From JBBQZU01 sp038207425 (lineage in GTDB: Bacteria; Bacteroidota; Bacteroidia; Flavobacteriales_D; Cryomorphaceae): DNA of 64,000 nt. This document shows, piece after piece, positions 17,802-26,868 of this stretch. Made by a program: the position numbers and the translations under genes. The notes below the pieces were generated by a model, which worked only from the letters and a program-made list of their open reading frames with translations, was not told the DNA's origin and ran no database searches. Numbering within the stretch: position 1 is the stretch's first letter; each line of letters opens with the position of its first letter. Location of the stretch: positions 124,001-188,000 of the forward strand of contig JBBQZU010000002.1 of NCBI GenBank assembly GCA_038207425.1. Direction: 5' to 3'.

Positions 17802-20800
17802 ATGGATATGAAGATATTTTTTGCTCTGCTGATCGCGGTTTTAAGTAATCCATCATTTGCACTTTCGCAAGTAGAAGATACTTTTTCTGACGGTGATTAT
17901 ACCAACAATCCTGCATGGAGTGGCGATATTGATAAATTCGTGATCGCTCCTTATGTGCTCGATGAGAGCAACCTTGTGTTGCGTAGCAATAATACCGGCG
18001 CCGCCAATTATTATCTCAGTACGCCAAGTTCGTTGGTGAGCAACACTCAATGGGAATTTTTTGTCAATCTGCGTTTTGCTACAAGCGGAAGCAATTATGT
18101 GGATATATATCTCGTTGCCGACAACCCAAACCTAAGTACAGTTCTCAACGCTTATTTTATCAGGATTGGGCGTACACAGGATGACATAACCTTTTGGCGT
18201 CGCCAATCAGGTACCGATGCCCTATTAATAGAAGGACCGGCAGGGCAGGTGGGTAGTTCTACCAATAATCCTTTCAATATTCGGGTTACGCATACTGATG
18301 ATGGGCTTTGGACACTCTTCGCTGATCCTGGAAATACAGGTAATTTTCAGATTTTGGGGTCGGTTAATGATGTTGCTATTTCCACTGCTAATGCTTTTGG
18401 ATTCAGAATAGTACAGTCTACTGCTGCTTCGGTAGTAAATAACCATTGGTTCGACAAAATAAAAGTTGGGCCAATACCGATAGATGAAACCTCTCCTCAG
18501 CTCGTTTCAGCTCAAGCCATCTCTGCCACGGAGGTTGAAATTTATTTTGATGAATCTGTAGATCAAATATCTGCGGAAGCTATTGAGAATTACAGCATCG
18601 ATGGCAGCATTGGCAACCCTATACAGGCAACCCGTGACAATCTTAATTTCCAAAAGGTAAATATTCAACTGGGCGGTACATTGACCAACGGACAAAACTA
18701 CACGCTCACCATACAGGGAGTGCAAGACCTTTCGGGAAATGCTATGGGTGCACAATCTCTCAATATCATGTATTTCACGCCTTCACAGGCAAGCTTCAGA
18801 GAATTGGTATTCAATGAGCTATTGGCCGATCCCACGCCAGTGGCTGGTATGCCGGATGCCGAGTTTATTGAGCTTTTCAATACCACCACCGATAAATTCT
18901 TTGACATCTCGGGTTGGGTTTTGGTGAATTCTACAACAGCCCGCACACTTGGTACGGCTATCATTCCGCCCGGAGGCTTTGTTTTACTTTCAAGTAGTAC
19001 TACAGCGGGGCTTTTGGAATCATTCGGCCCTGTGCTTGGTATCAGTTCTTTTGTAGCCCTTACCAATAGCGCAGACAGCATTACTTTGATCAATCCTCAG
19101 GGAGATATTATCGATTTTGTGAGCTATACCGACAATTGGTATAATGATCCGGTCAAGAAAAATGGCGGGTATTCTCTTGAACAAATTAATCCCTTTGCAA
19201 CGTGCAGTGGAGCGCAAAACTGGAACGCAACGAATGATGCGCTAGGCGGCACACCAAATGCTCCAAGCAGCATATTTGACCCAAGTCCTGACATCATATC
19301 GCCGCTTGTAACGGGGTTTTCTATATCGGCTCCTGATGCAGTTGTGATAGGCTTCAGCGAAATTATGGATTCACAGAGCCTTACGAGTGCGCAGTACAGT
19401 ATAGATCAAGGTTTGACCATAGTTTCTGCACAACCCGCAGCAGGGCTTACAGGTGTAGTACTTACGGTAAATGAAGATTTGCAATTAGGTGTACCCTACA
19501 CTATTACCATAACAGGGCCTGCCGATTGCGAAGGCAACTTCCTGCTTCCGAATACGCAGGTTCTTATATTAATTGGTCAGAAACCTCAGTTTGGCGATTT
19601 GATTATTAATGAAATTATGGCTGATCCAACCCCTGCGATTGGGCTGCCGCCTCATGAGTATTTCGAACTTTATAACAGAAGCGACAAGGTGATTGATTTG
19701 CTGAATTGCAGGCTTTCAGACTTAACTTTCGCTTTCCCGAAACTTTTACAACCCGGGCAATATCTGCTTTGTGTTTCTTCTAATGTAGCTGAAGATTTTG
19801 GCGGATTTCCAGAAGTGTATATCATGCAAGGCATGAGCACCACCTTCCTTACCAATGGCGGGCGCGAAGTAATACTTTACAATCAGGACGATGAGGTCAT
19901 AAATGCATTGACTTACAATTTAGCTTGGTATCAAGACCCGGGCAAGGATGATGGCGGTTGGTCATTGGAACTTATTAACCCATTCGCGCCCTGCAGTGAA
20001 GCGCAAAACTGGATGGCATCCAATGACCCATTTGGAGGCACACCCGGAGCTCAGAATAGCGTGTTCAGCACCATTGCCGACACATTTTCTCCGGTGTTAA
20101 CGGGGTATGAAGTAAGTTCACCTGATGAAATACGTCTTTTTTTTAATGAAATCATGGATGAACTTTCCCTGGTTCAAGCAACCTATACTTGGAATCAGGA
20201 ACTCATAACAAATACAATTAATGCTGATGATGGATTGTTGTCGGTGAGCCTGGGCTTGAGCACAGCGATACAACCCGGCACTATCTACCAGCTCACAATC
20301 AATGGCCCTTTGGATTGCAGTGGTAATGCGCTTGCTGCCAATTCAATTGTAAATATTCAAATCGGTGAAACACCAGGTGAGTACGATCTTTTAATTACCG
20401 AAATCATGGCTGACCCTTCGCCTTCCGTCGGGTTGCCTGAGGCTGAGTATTTTGAGCTTTTCAATGCAAGCGATAAGGTAATTCAATTGCAGGGTTGTCA
20501 ACTCTCAGGAGTTGAATTTACACCCGGCAGGTTATCGCAACCTGGTGAATATGTACTTTGCGTGAGCACCGCCAATCAGCAGGAATTCACCAACTACCCA
20601 ACAGCCTACATCATCGACGGTCTCAGCACTTCTTTTCTCACCAATGGTGGGCGCGAACTTCTACTTCTCAACCCTGCTGGTGATTTTGTTGACAGGGTAA
20701 ACTACAGTAGTGCCTGGTACCGCGACAATGCTAAAGATGAGGGAGGGTGGAGCCTTGAAAGAATCAATATAAATGAGCCTTGCCGCGCAGGCGACAACTG

Positions 20801-22004
20801 GGTTGCTTCAGCCGCGGTTACCGGTGGAACTCCCGGAGCACAGAATTCACAGTTTAGCACTGAATCTGATATTGCGCCTCCATTTATTACAGCCATATAC
20901 GTTCAGAACCCATCTACAATAGAAATAAGATTCAATGAAGTGATAGACCAAACAATTGTTCCTTTTATTAATGTCGAAATTCCGGGTATCGGCATTCAAT
21001 CTATCAGTTCAATAGCCCCTGGCTATACTTCTATTATAGTAATCCTTGATAATTCGCTCAGCACAGGAGTTATTTATGAATTGTATGTTAGCGGACTTAC
21101 TGATTGTACTGGCAATCTCATGATTCCCTCCGGGGCGCTGCCTTTGGCATTGCCTCAGGAGGGTTTACAAGGTGATCTGATCATCAACGAAGTGCTCTTC
21201 AACCCGCGAACTGATGGTGTGGATTTTGTGGAAATCGTAAACCTTTCGGAAAAGGTGATAGGTCTGCAAAACTGGGCGCTTCAAAATCAAGATGGAACCA
21301 CAAGAATTATTTCAACAGACCCATTGGTAATTATGCCCGGTGCTTATATGGTGCTTACATCTAATCCGGTAAATATTGAATTGGAATACCCGCTCGGTAA
21401 ACCAGATACATTTATACTTATGAATGAAGGAACTCCGTCGTTCAATATCAGCAGTGGTGCGGTGATTCTTGCTAACACATCTCAAAGCCCGATAGATCGT
21501 TTTGACTATCTGGAGAGTTTTCACTTATCTCTTTTGCGATCATTCAAAGGGGTTTCGCTGGAGCGCCTCAGCTTTACGAGGCCCACAAATGATTCTGGTA
21601 ACTGGACATCTGCAGCGGAGGTGGTGGGATATGCAACCCCTGGGTACAAAAATTCACAGTTCGCGCCGGAAGCTCAGTCAACCGGTAGTTTCAGCTTGCA
21701 AAATGAAGTTTTCAGTCCCGACAATGATGGCTTCGATGATGTATTGCTTATCAATTATAAACTTGATATCTCCGGGGCAATCGCCACCATACAGGCTTAT
21801 GATCGCAGAGGCAGGCTCATTCGCAATATTGCGAACAATACTGTGCTGGGCACTGAAGGAACAATTTCTTGGGATGGAACGAGCGAAGACCGGTCCAAAG
21901 CGCGCATTGGGCCACATATTATTTACATTGACATCTATAATACAACTGGCCGCACCCAAACGTATAAATTGGGTTGCGTGGTGGCAGGAAGGCTTAACAA
22001 TTAG
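17802..22004 (+). CDS. Large secreted lamin-tail-domain repeat protein
   Basis: A 1400-residue exported protein with a signal peptide (~1-22). After an N-terminal jelly-roll-like region (~25-220) comes a repeating pair: an SbsA-like Ig domain followed by a lamin-tail domain (LTD). LTD modules start near residues 333, 598, 861 and 1124 with openings such as NELLADPTP, NEIMADPTP, TEIMADPSP and NEVLFNPRT. The C-terminal ~100 residues (FSPDNDGFDDVL then YDRRGRLI) form a FlgD/CHU-like Ig domain as in gliding or T9SS-exported proteins. The likely role is structural, adhesive or cell-surface; there is no catalytic motif. The start could also be ATG at 17808. A weak -7 box (TATATTTA) lies at 17778-17785. 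Confidence 0.85.
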   Translation: MDMKIFFALLIAVLSNPSFALSQVEDTFSDGDYTNNPAWSGDIDKFVIAPYVLDESNLVLRSNNTGAANYYLSTPSSLVSNTQWEFFVNLRFATSGSNYVDIYLVADNPNLSTVLNAYFIRIGRTQDDITFWRRQSGTDALLIEGPAGQVGSSTNNPFNIRVTHTDDGLWTLFADPGNTGNFQILGSVNDVAISTANAFGFRIVQSTAASVVNNHWFDKIKVGPIPIDETSPQLVSAQAISATEVEIYFDESVDQISAEAIENYSIDGSIGNPIQATRDNLNFQKVNIQLGGTLTNGQNYTLTIQGVQDLSGNAMGAQSLNIMYFTPSQASFRELVFNELLADPTPVAGMPDAEFIELFNTTTDKFFDISGWVLVNSTTARTLGTAIIPPGGFVLLSSSTTAGLLESFGPVLGISSFVALTNSADSITLINPQGDIIDFVSYTDNWYNDPVKKNGGYSLEQINPFATCSGAQNWNATNDALGGTPNAPSSIFDPSPDIISPLVTGFSISAPDAVVIGFSEIMDSQSLTSAQYSIDQGLTIVSAQPAAGLTGVVLTVNEDLQLGVPYTITITGPADCEGNFLLPNTQVLILIGQKPQFGDLIINEIMADPTPAIGLPPHEYFELYNRSDKVIDLLNCRLSDLTFAFPKLLQPGQYLLCVSSNVAEDFGGFPEVYIMQGMSTTFLTNGGREVILYNQDDEVINALTYNLAWYQDPGKDDGGWSLELINPFAPCSEAQNWMASNDPFGGTPGAQNSVFSTIADTFSPVLTGYEVSSPDEIRLFFNEIMDELSLVQATYTWNQELITNTINADDGLLSVSLGLSTAIQPGTIYQLTINGPLDCSGNALAANSIVNIQIGETPGEYDLLITEIMADPSPSVGLPEAEYFELFNASDKVIQLQGCQLSGVEFTPGRLSQPGEYVLCVSTANQQEFTNYPTAYIIDGLSTSFLTNGGRELLLLNPAGDFVDRVNYSSAWYRDNAKDEGGWSLERININEPCRAGDNWVASAAVTGGTPGAQNSQFSTESDIAPPFITAIYVQNPSTIEIRFNEVIDQTIVPFINVEIPGIGIQSISSIAPGYTSIIVILDNSLSTGVIYELYVSGLTDCTGNLMIPSGALPLALPQEGLQGDLIINEVLFNPRTDGVDFVEIVNLSEKVIGLQNWALQNQDGTTRIISTDPLVIMPGAYMVLTSNPVNIELEYPLGKPDTFILMNEGTPSFNISSGAVILANTSQSPIDRFDYLESFHLSLLRSFKGVSLERLSFTRPTNDSGNWTSAAEVVGYATPGYKNSQFAPEAQSTGSFSLQNEVFSPDNDGFDDVLLINYKLDISGAIATIQAYDRRGRLIRNIANNTVLGTEGTISWDGTSEDRSKARIGPHIIYIDIYNTTGRTQTYKLGCVVAGRLNN

Positions 22005-22014
22005 CATCGTTTAC

Positions 22015-22022
22015 TACCTTTG
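22015..22022 (+). promoter_or_regulatory. -7 promoter element of the aminotransferase/omega-amidase operon
   Basis: TACCTTTG is a perfect match to TAnnTTTG and ends 21 bases before the ATG at 22043. No convincing -33 TTG is seen at the usual distance, so the upstream half is weak or absent. Confidence 0.5.
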
Positions 22023-22042
22023 GCCCGCAATCGAAACACCCA

Positions 22043-23197
22043 ATGCTGGCACCAGTTGATGTCCATTCCAAACTGCCTCAGGTAGGCACCACAATATTTA
22101 CCATAATGAGCAAGATGGCTGCAGATCACAATGCCATCAACCTCTCGCAGGGATTTCCCGATTTTCCTGTTGATGCTGATCTGCTTTCATTGGTGAGCCA
22201 CTATATGCGCGCTGGCAAAAATCAATATGCGCCTATGGCTGGGGTGCCTGAATTGCGTGCTGCTATTTCCCGAAAGGTGGCAGCCACTTATGGCAGAAAT
22301 TACGATTCCGACCGTGAAATTACCATCACCGCCGGAGCCACACAGGCAGTCTACACTGCCATTACAGCTTTGGTAAGAGAAGGCGATGAAGTAATAATTT
22401 TTACACCGGCCTACGACTGCTATGTTCCCGCAGTGGTGCTAAATGGTGGGAAGCCTGTGTATATTCAGCTTCTTGGGCCTGATTACAAAGTGCAATGGGG
22501 TGAAGTGAAAAAGGTAGTAAACCGAAAAACACGCTTGATTATTATTAACACCCCCCACAATCCTACCGGCACCATTTGGACCGATAATGACATGCGCGAA
22601 CTCGAGAAGCTTGTAGTGAATTCAAGTGCAATGGTGCTGAGCGACGAAGTGTACGAGCATATTGTGTTTGATGGGTCAGTGCACCAAAGCGCATCACGCT
22701 ATGAGGAATTGGCAAAACGATCCATGATTGTTGCCAGTTTTGGTAAAACATTTCACGTTACCGGGTGGAAAATAGGATATGTTTATGGCCCTGAAAACCT
22801 TATGGATGAATTCAGAAAGGTGCATCAATATTTAGTATTTTCAGTAAACTCAGCAATACAATATGCGCTGGCGGAATACCTTGAAGTACCTGAGCGGTAT
22901 TTAAACCTTCCGGAGCTTTACCAGGCAAAGCGCGACCTGTTCTTCAATGCACTCGAAACTGGAAAATTCAGTGGAATACCAGCTCAGGGATCCTACTTTC
23001 AATTGCTGAATTATAGCGCTGTGAGTAAAAAAGCCGAGACAAAATTTGCCGAAGAGCTCACCAAAAAACATGGAGTAGCCGCTATACCTGTATCAGTGTT
23101 TTACCATAAGCCTTTGGAGCAGAATGTTTTAAGATTTTGCTTTGCTAAAAGTGATGAAGTGCTGCTTGCTGCTGCTGAACGATTGAACGCCCTATGA
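22043..23197 (+). CDS. Methionine/glutamine aminotransferase (YbdL/KAT-like, PLP-dependent)
   Basis: A 384-residue fold-type I aminotransferase. It has NLSQGFPDFP at the substrate entrance, NTPHNPTG (~169-176), SDEVYEH (~200-206) and the PLP lysine K235 in SFGKTFHVTGWKIGY. Overall it resembles YbdL and kynurenine/glutamine transaminase K enzymes, which transaminate methionine or its keto acid. The next gene, an omega-amidase homologue, starts within the stop codon (ATGA overlap). This supports the glutamine transaminase/omega-amidase pathway, in which keto-methylthiobutyrate is re-aminated from glutamine and the resulting alpha-ketoglutaramate is hydrolysed. Exact substrate is inferred, not shown. 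Confidence 0.88.
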   Translation: MLAPVDVHSKLPQVGTTIFTIMSKMAADHNAINLSQGFPDFPVDADLLSLVSHYMRAGKNQYAPMAGVPELRAAISRKVAATYGRNYDSDREITITAGATQAVYTAITALVREGDEVIIFTPAYDCYVPAVVLNGGKPVYIQLLGPDYKVQWGEVKKVVNRKTRLIIINTPHNPTGTIWTDNDMRELEKLVVNSSAMVLSDEVYEHIVFDGSVHQSASRYEELAKRSMIVASFGKTFHVTGWKIGYVYGPENLMDEFRKVHQYLVFSVNSAIQYALAEYLEVPERYLNLPELYQAKRDLFFNALETGKFSGIPAQGSYFQLLNYSAVSKKAETKFAEELTKKHGVAAIPVSVFYHKPLEQNVLRFCFAKSDEVLLAAAERLNAL

Positions 23198-23979
23198 AAA
23201 CCAAAGAGAAACTACATGTTGCCATTGTTCAAACCGCTTTGCAATGGGAATTCCCTGAGGCGAACAGAAGCCATTTTGAAGGAATATTAAACAAGGTAAA
23301 TAGTAGTACTGACCTTGTTTGCCTGCCGGAGATGTTCACCACCGGCTTTTCTATGAATGTGAGTAGCTGTGCCGAAACAATGGATGGCCCTACAGTAGAG
23401 TGGATGAACAACATGACCCTGAGGCATGCATTTGCAATGTGCGCTACCATTATGATTCGGGAACTCAATAATTATTACAACAGGTTTATCCTTTCAGAAA
23501 ATGGTGAAATTACCTGTGTCTATGACAAACGTCACCTCTTTAGAATGGCAGATGAGCACGTGTCATTTGCTGCCGGCACCGAAGCATTGATTACGACCTT
23601 CAAAGGATGGAAGCTGATGCCAAGGGTGTGCTATGATTTGCGATTTCCGGTATGGAACAGAAGCAGTATCGCCCAATTGCAGATATACCTTGCCAATTGG
23701 CCCGACGCAAGGATAGCAGCCTGGGATAAATTGCTTATGGCGAGGGCTATCGAGAACCAATGTTATGTGGTGGGAGTAAACCGCACTGGCAGCGACGGCA
23801 GCGGCAAAAATTACAGTGGACATTCTATTATTATTGACCCTTTTGGGATGCCAGTATCGGAAGAAGCAAATACTGAAAATGGATTAATAGAGGCGGTTAT
23901 TGATCTGGATTTGATAACGAGCTTTCGCGAAAAATTTCCCGTCTGGCGGGATGCGGATCATTTTGAACTGAAACCCTGA
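23194..23979 (+). CDS. Nitrilase-superfamily omega-amidase (YafV/Nit2-like)
   Basis: A 261-residue carbon-nitrogen hydrolase with the catalytic triad E46 (CLPEMFTTGFSMN), K112 (VYDKRHLFRM) and C146 (RVCYDLRFPVW). The MFTTGFSM and DLRFPVW contexts are characteristic of YafV-type omega-amidases, which convert alpha-ketoglutaramate to 2-oxoglutarate and ammonia. The gene overlaps the aminotransferase stop by four bases, giving tight coupling, and its 3' end overlaps the opposing lipoprotein gene by 22 bp. Confidence 0.88.
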   Translation: MKTKEKLHVAIVQTALQWEFPEANRSHFEGILNKVNSSTDLVCLPEMFTTGFSMNVSSCAETMDGPTVEWMNNMTLRHAFAMCATIMIRELNNYYNRFILSENGEITCVYDKRHLFRMADEHVSFAAGTEALITTFKGWKLMPRVCYDLRFPVWNRSSIAQLQIYLANWPDARIAAWDKLLMARAIENQCYVVGVNRTGSDGSGKNYSGHSIIIDPFGMPVSEEANTENGLIEAVIDLDLITSFREKFPVWRDADHFELKP

Positions 23980-25610
23980 TCAAAAGGAGTTGTTGGCTTC
24001 CACTCGAGCTCAAGATCCCAATTCGAACGTACGTCTATTGGTTCAGGATAGAATGAGATTTTTTCCGGAAGTATTGCCGACTTAAGTTCGCCAGGATCCC
24101 ACTTCCCATTTCCATTTCGATCAAAAATAATCTTGAACCCGTATTTCGCCGGCTTTAGCCTTCCAAAATCAAATTCGCTTTTAATGCCTGTCGCCATCTC
24201 TTTGATCACTGTTCCTTTGGAATCAGTGAGTTGCAGCAAAGTTTTTTCAGAATTATCTGTTCCTTGCATATCTAATTTCAATTTTAGAGTGCCATAATAT
24301 TCAACTTCCTGCAAATCGAAACCAAAACCCAAACTGTCGCTATAATTGCCATATATATCTTTGAATGAACCGGCATTAGCTACAAGCAGGTACTTCTTTT
24401 TCTTGTCAAAGTTGTAATGTATTTGTAGCCTTCTATAAAGGTCATATTTCTCGAAGCGTACATTGCCAGCTATTAGTGTATCTTCATAGAGCACTATCAA
24501 TGAAGTGTCAGCAAGCTCAAGCGGATTTGAAAATATGAGTTCTATGTTTTTTCCCAAATCAAGCTTGCCCATAGCAGTATTGGATGAAACGGACAATTTG
24601 GATTTTTTGGCATATTTCTCGTCGGTTTCGATATACCAGGTAATGGTATCATTTAATGCGGTGCCATCCTCCACAATCACTTCCACTTCTTCGGGTGCTG
24701 GCTGGGGCAAGGTAACCCAACTTCTGAGAGTGTCGCGGGTGCTGCTCAAAAGATTGATGGCTTGCAATGATACTTCAGTATTCTCAAGCCTGAAGCCAAC
24801 TTCCGGTTCTTCGGCCGGAATGTTAAATATGATTTCGTAATATCCAAAGTCCTTACCTGAAGATGATGATATAAATTGTAAAGTATCTTTTTCGATGGAT
24901 ACCGGAATGATATGAATCATGGCTGAATCGGCATTCTGTGAGAGTACCGTTTGGTTGATGAATCCAATTTCTTCTGGAGGACCGTCGTACAGGTAATTGT
25001 TGTTTTTTTCGAAAAGAACAAAGATGTTGAAAGTATCAGCGGGTAAGTAATTTATTTGAAATGTTCCGTCTTCTTTTGACATGGTAAAATAGTCGGGCAG
25101 CACACGCCCTATTACTGTATCATTTAGGTTTCGGTACAGCATCACTGATGCCAGGGGCAGCGGTTCATTGGTCGCGGAGTTAATTACCTGCCCTCTTACC
25201 GATAGCGAGTCTATATAGCTTCCTGTTGAGAATACATATGCCAATGAAGTATTGGCGTTGGACTCGTTTACATCGGCTATTCCTTTGCCAAAGTTAAACT
25301 GATAGGTGGCATCTGCCTGCAATGGTTCATCCCAGCTCAGATATAGCTTCCGCCCTCTTACTTTAAAATCGGGCTTCTTTTTTAAAGGGGGAGAAATGAT
25401 AAGCTGATTTGCCAAGTCGTCAGCCTTTATATACTCATCAAATTCAATAACAAATCCGGGAGATTCAAAAAGGGTGGAGAATATCGGAGGGTTTGACACA
25501 ATAGGCTGCGGAGGAGAAGTATCAACTTCACCACCTGTAGGAGAGCTAACCTTTGCGCATGCCGAAAGTAAAATCAAGCCAAAGAACAACAGCAGAAATC
25601 TTGCTTTCAT
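23958..25610 (-). CDS. Ig-like-domain lipoprotein
   Basis: A 550-residue lipoprotein whose signal peptide ends LLSAC, with C18 as the lipidated residue. The mature N-terminus has TGGEVDTSPPQPIVSNPP followed by an SbsA/Big_5-like Ig domain (~35-130, containing YQFNFGKGIADVN). A carboxypeptidase-regulatory-like beta domain follows (~138-215: VRGQVINSATNEPL, DGTFQINYLPAD). The C-terminus contains another prealbumin-like fold (FDRNGNGKWDPGEL). I recall this architecture as conserved in Bacteroidota with no known function. It is the last gene of a comF-msrC-lipoprotein operon; its ATG overlaps the msrC stop by four bases. Confidence 0.8.
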   Translation of the reverse strand: MKARFLLLFFGLILLSACAKVSSPTGGEVDTSPPQPIVSNPPIFSTLFESPGFVIEFDEYIKADDLANQLIISPPLKKKPDFKVRGRKLYLSWDEPLQADATYQFNFGKGIADVNESNANTSLAYVFSTGSYIDSLSVRGQVINSATNEPLPLASVMLYRNLNDTVIGRVLPDYFTMSKEDGTFQINYLPADTFNIFVLFEKNNNYLYDGPPEEIGFINQTVLSQNADSAMIHIIPVSIEKDTLQFISSSSGKDFGYYEIIFNIPAEEPEVGFRLENTEVSLQAINLLSSTRDTLRSWVTLPQPAPEEVEVIVEDGTALNDTITWYIETDEKYAKKSKLSVSSNTAMGKLDLGKNIELIFSNPLELADTSLIVLYEDTLIAGNVRFEKYDLYRRLQIHYNFDKKKKYLLVANAGSFKDIYGNYSDSLGFGFDLQEVEYYGTLKLKLDMQGTDNSEKTLLQLTDSKGTVIKEMATGIKSEFDFGRLKPAKYGFKIIFDRNGNGKWDPGELKSAILPEKISFYPEPIDVRSNWDLELEWKPTTPFDQGFSSK

Positions 25611-26071
25611 AGAGCTATAAGAGGCGTAATCATGGTAGCCAATTTACCAAGGGCTTTAGCATCTTCCGCGCCAAAATTATTGAGCCTGTCGCTGTCTGCA
25701 TCAAGCACCATGACTACCCGGCCGTTCACATCATATACAGGCACTACTATTTCGCTCAAGCTTGAGGCATTGCATGCAATATGTCCGGGAAACTCATGTA
25801 CGTCGGGTACGGTAATAATTTCATTCTTTGCCCAAGCGGAGCCACATACACCTTTGCCGTAAGTTATTCTGGTGCATGCTACCGGCCCTTGAAAAGGCCC
25901 GAGCACGAGTTCATTGCCATCAACTATGTAAAATCCCACCCAAAAATAACCTTCGAGCGTTTTCAATACAGCGCTTATATTGGCGAGGTTGGCAATTAAA
26001 TTGTTTTCGCCACTCAATAGACCTTGTATTTGCAGCAAAGCTGTGGCATAATCGCGAATTGATGACTCCAT
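25607..26071 (-). CDS. msrC: Free methionine-(R)-sulfoxide reductase (GAF domain)
   Basis: A 154-residue single GAF-domain enzyme that reduces free methionine-R-sulfoxide. Three cysteines, C66 (GPVACTRI), C76 (GKGVCGSAW) and C100 (FPGHIACNA), have the same spacing (10, 24) as the active-site cysteines I recall for E. coli YebR (C84, C94, C118). The SEIVVPV strand follows. I chose ATG at 26071; the frame extends to a TTG at 26089. A perfect -7 box TATATTTG on the minus strand (26083-26076) ends five bases before this ATG. It sits between comF and the Ig lipoprotein. Confidence 0.87.
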   Translation of the reverse strand: MESSIRDYATALLQIQGLLSGENNLIANLANISAVLKTLEGYFWVGFYIVDGNELVLGPFQGPVACTRITYGKGVCGSAWAKNEIITVPDVHEFPGHIACNASSLSEIVVPVYDVNGRVVMVLDADSDRLNNFGAEDAKALGKLATMITPLIAL

Positions 26072-26089
26072 GCCGCAAATATAGCCCAA

Positions 26090-26791
26090 TTAGGCTGTAG
26101 CCAATGTGGCAACAGAAAGGCTTCTTGCTCCGGCTTCAAGTATAGCGCGCCCGCAGGCTTCAAGGGTAGCACCCGTAGTAACTACATCGTCGATTAGCAG
26201 CACTGATTTGCCCGCCATCTTTTCTGGTCGTACCACTGTGAATATGGTTTCTACATTTGACCAGCGGTCAATTCTTGATTTTTTCGTTTGGGTGGTATTT
26301 GCGACTAGCCGTTTTACCGATTCGCTATCGCTCTCACAGCCCAGATAACGCTGCATACCGCGGGCTATGGAGTCGCACTGATTATAGCCTCGTGCCCTTT
26401 GTTTCGATTCGTGTAGCGGAAGTGGTATGATCAATTCTGCATCGCAACGCCCGCTGCTGGAAAGTTCTTTTGAGAAAAGTGCTCCGAGTTTTTCTCCTAC
26501 GTCTTGCCTTCCTTGATATTTTAGAGCATGCAGAAGGGCCTGTGTGGGGTTACCTTTTTTGAAAAATAAATAGGAGTAGGCTCCGTTAAGCGGTAATCGC
26601 CCCCAGAATTTTTGAGAAACCGGGCTGTATTGTAACGTATGAAAATTGGTGCGTGGCAATTTGTAAGTACATGAAAGGCAGATTACTTCTTCCTTCTTGT
26701 GAAGGGCATTTCCACAACAAGTGCAAATTTTTGGAAATAATACATCACCAAGATCGCTGATCCAATCGAAATAGTACTTTTGACCTGACAT
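26090..26791 (-). CDS. ComF-family phosphoribosyltransferase-like protein
   Basis: A 233-residue protein. An N-terminal zinc finger has CTCCG and CLSC pairs (~residues 23-42). The C-terminal phosphoribosyltransferase fold contains IIPLPLHESKQRARGYNQ and the PRPP-loop motif VLLIDDVVTTGATLE. ComF proteins are needed for DNA uptake in naturally competent bacteria and are linked to ssDNA or PriA function. I used ATG at 26791; the longer frame to TTG at 26860 adds residues that look non-homologous. A -7-like TACCTTTA (26820-26813, minus strand) lies 22 bases upstream. It is the first gene of the comF-msrC-lipoprotein operon. Confidence 0.85.
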   Translation of the reverse strand: MSGQKYYFDWISDLGDVLFPKICTCCGNALHKKEEVICLSCTYKLPRTNFHTLQYSPVSQKFWGRLPLNGAYSYLFFKKGNPTQALLHALKYQGRQDVGEKLGALFSKELSSSGRCDAELIIPLPLHESKQRARGYNQCDSIARGMQRYLGCESDSESVKRLVANTTQTKKSRIDRWSNVETIFTVVRPEKMAGKSVLLIDDVVTTGATLEACGRAILEAGARSLSVATLATA

Positions 26792-26868
26792 ACCTCTAGT
26801 CCTTAAACATCTTAAAGGTAGAGTTTTAACATTAAATAACAAGCACCTTAAGCGCAACAAAAACTCTT

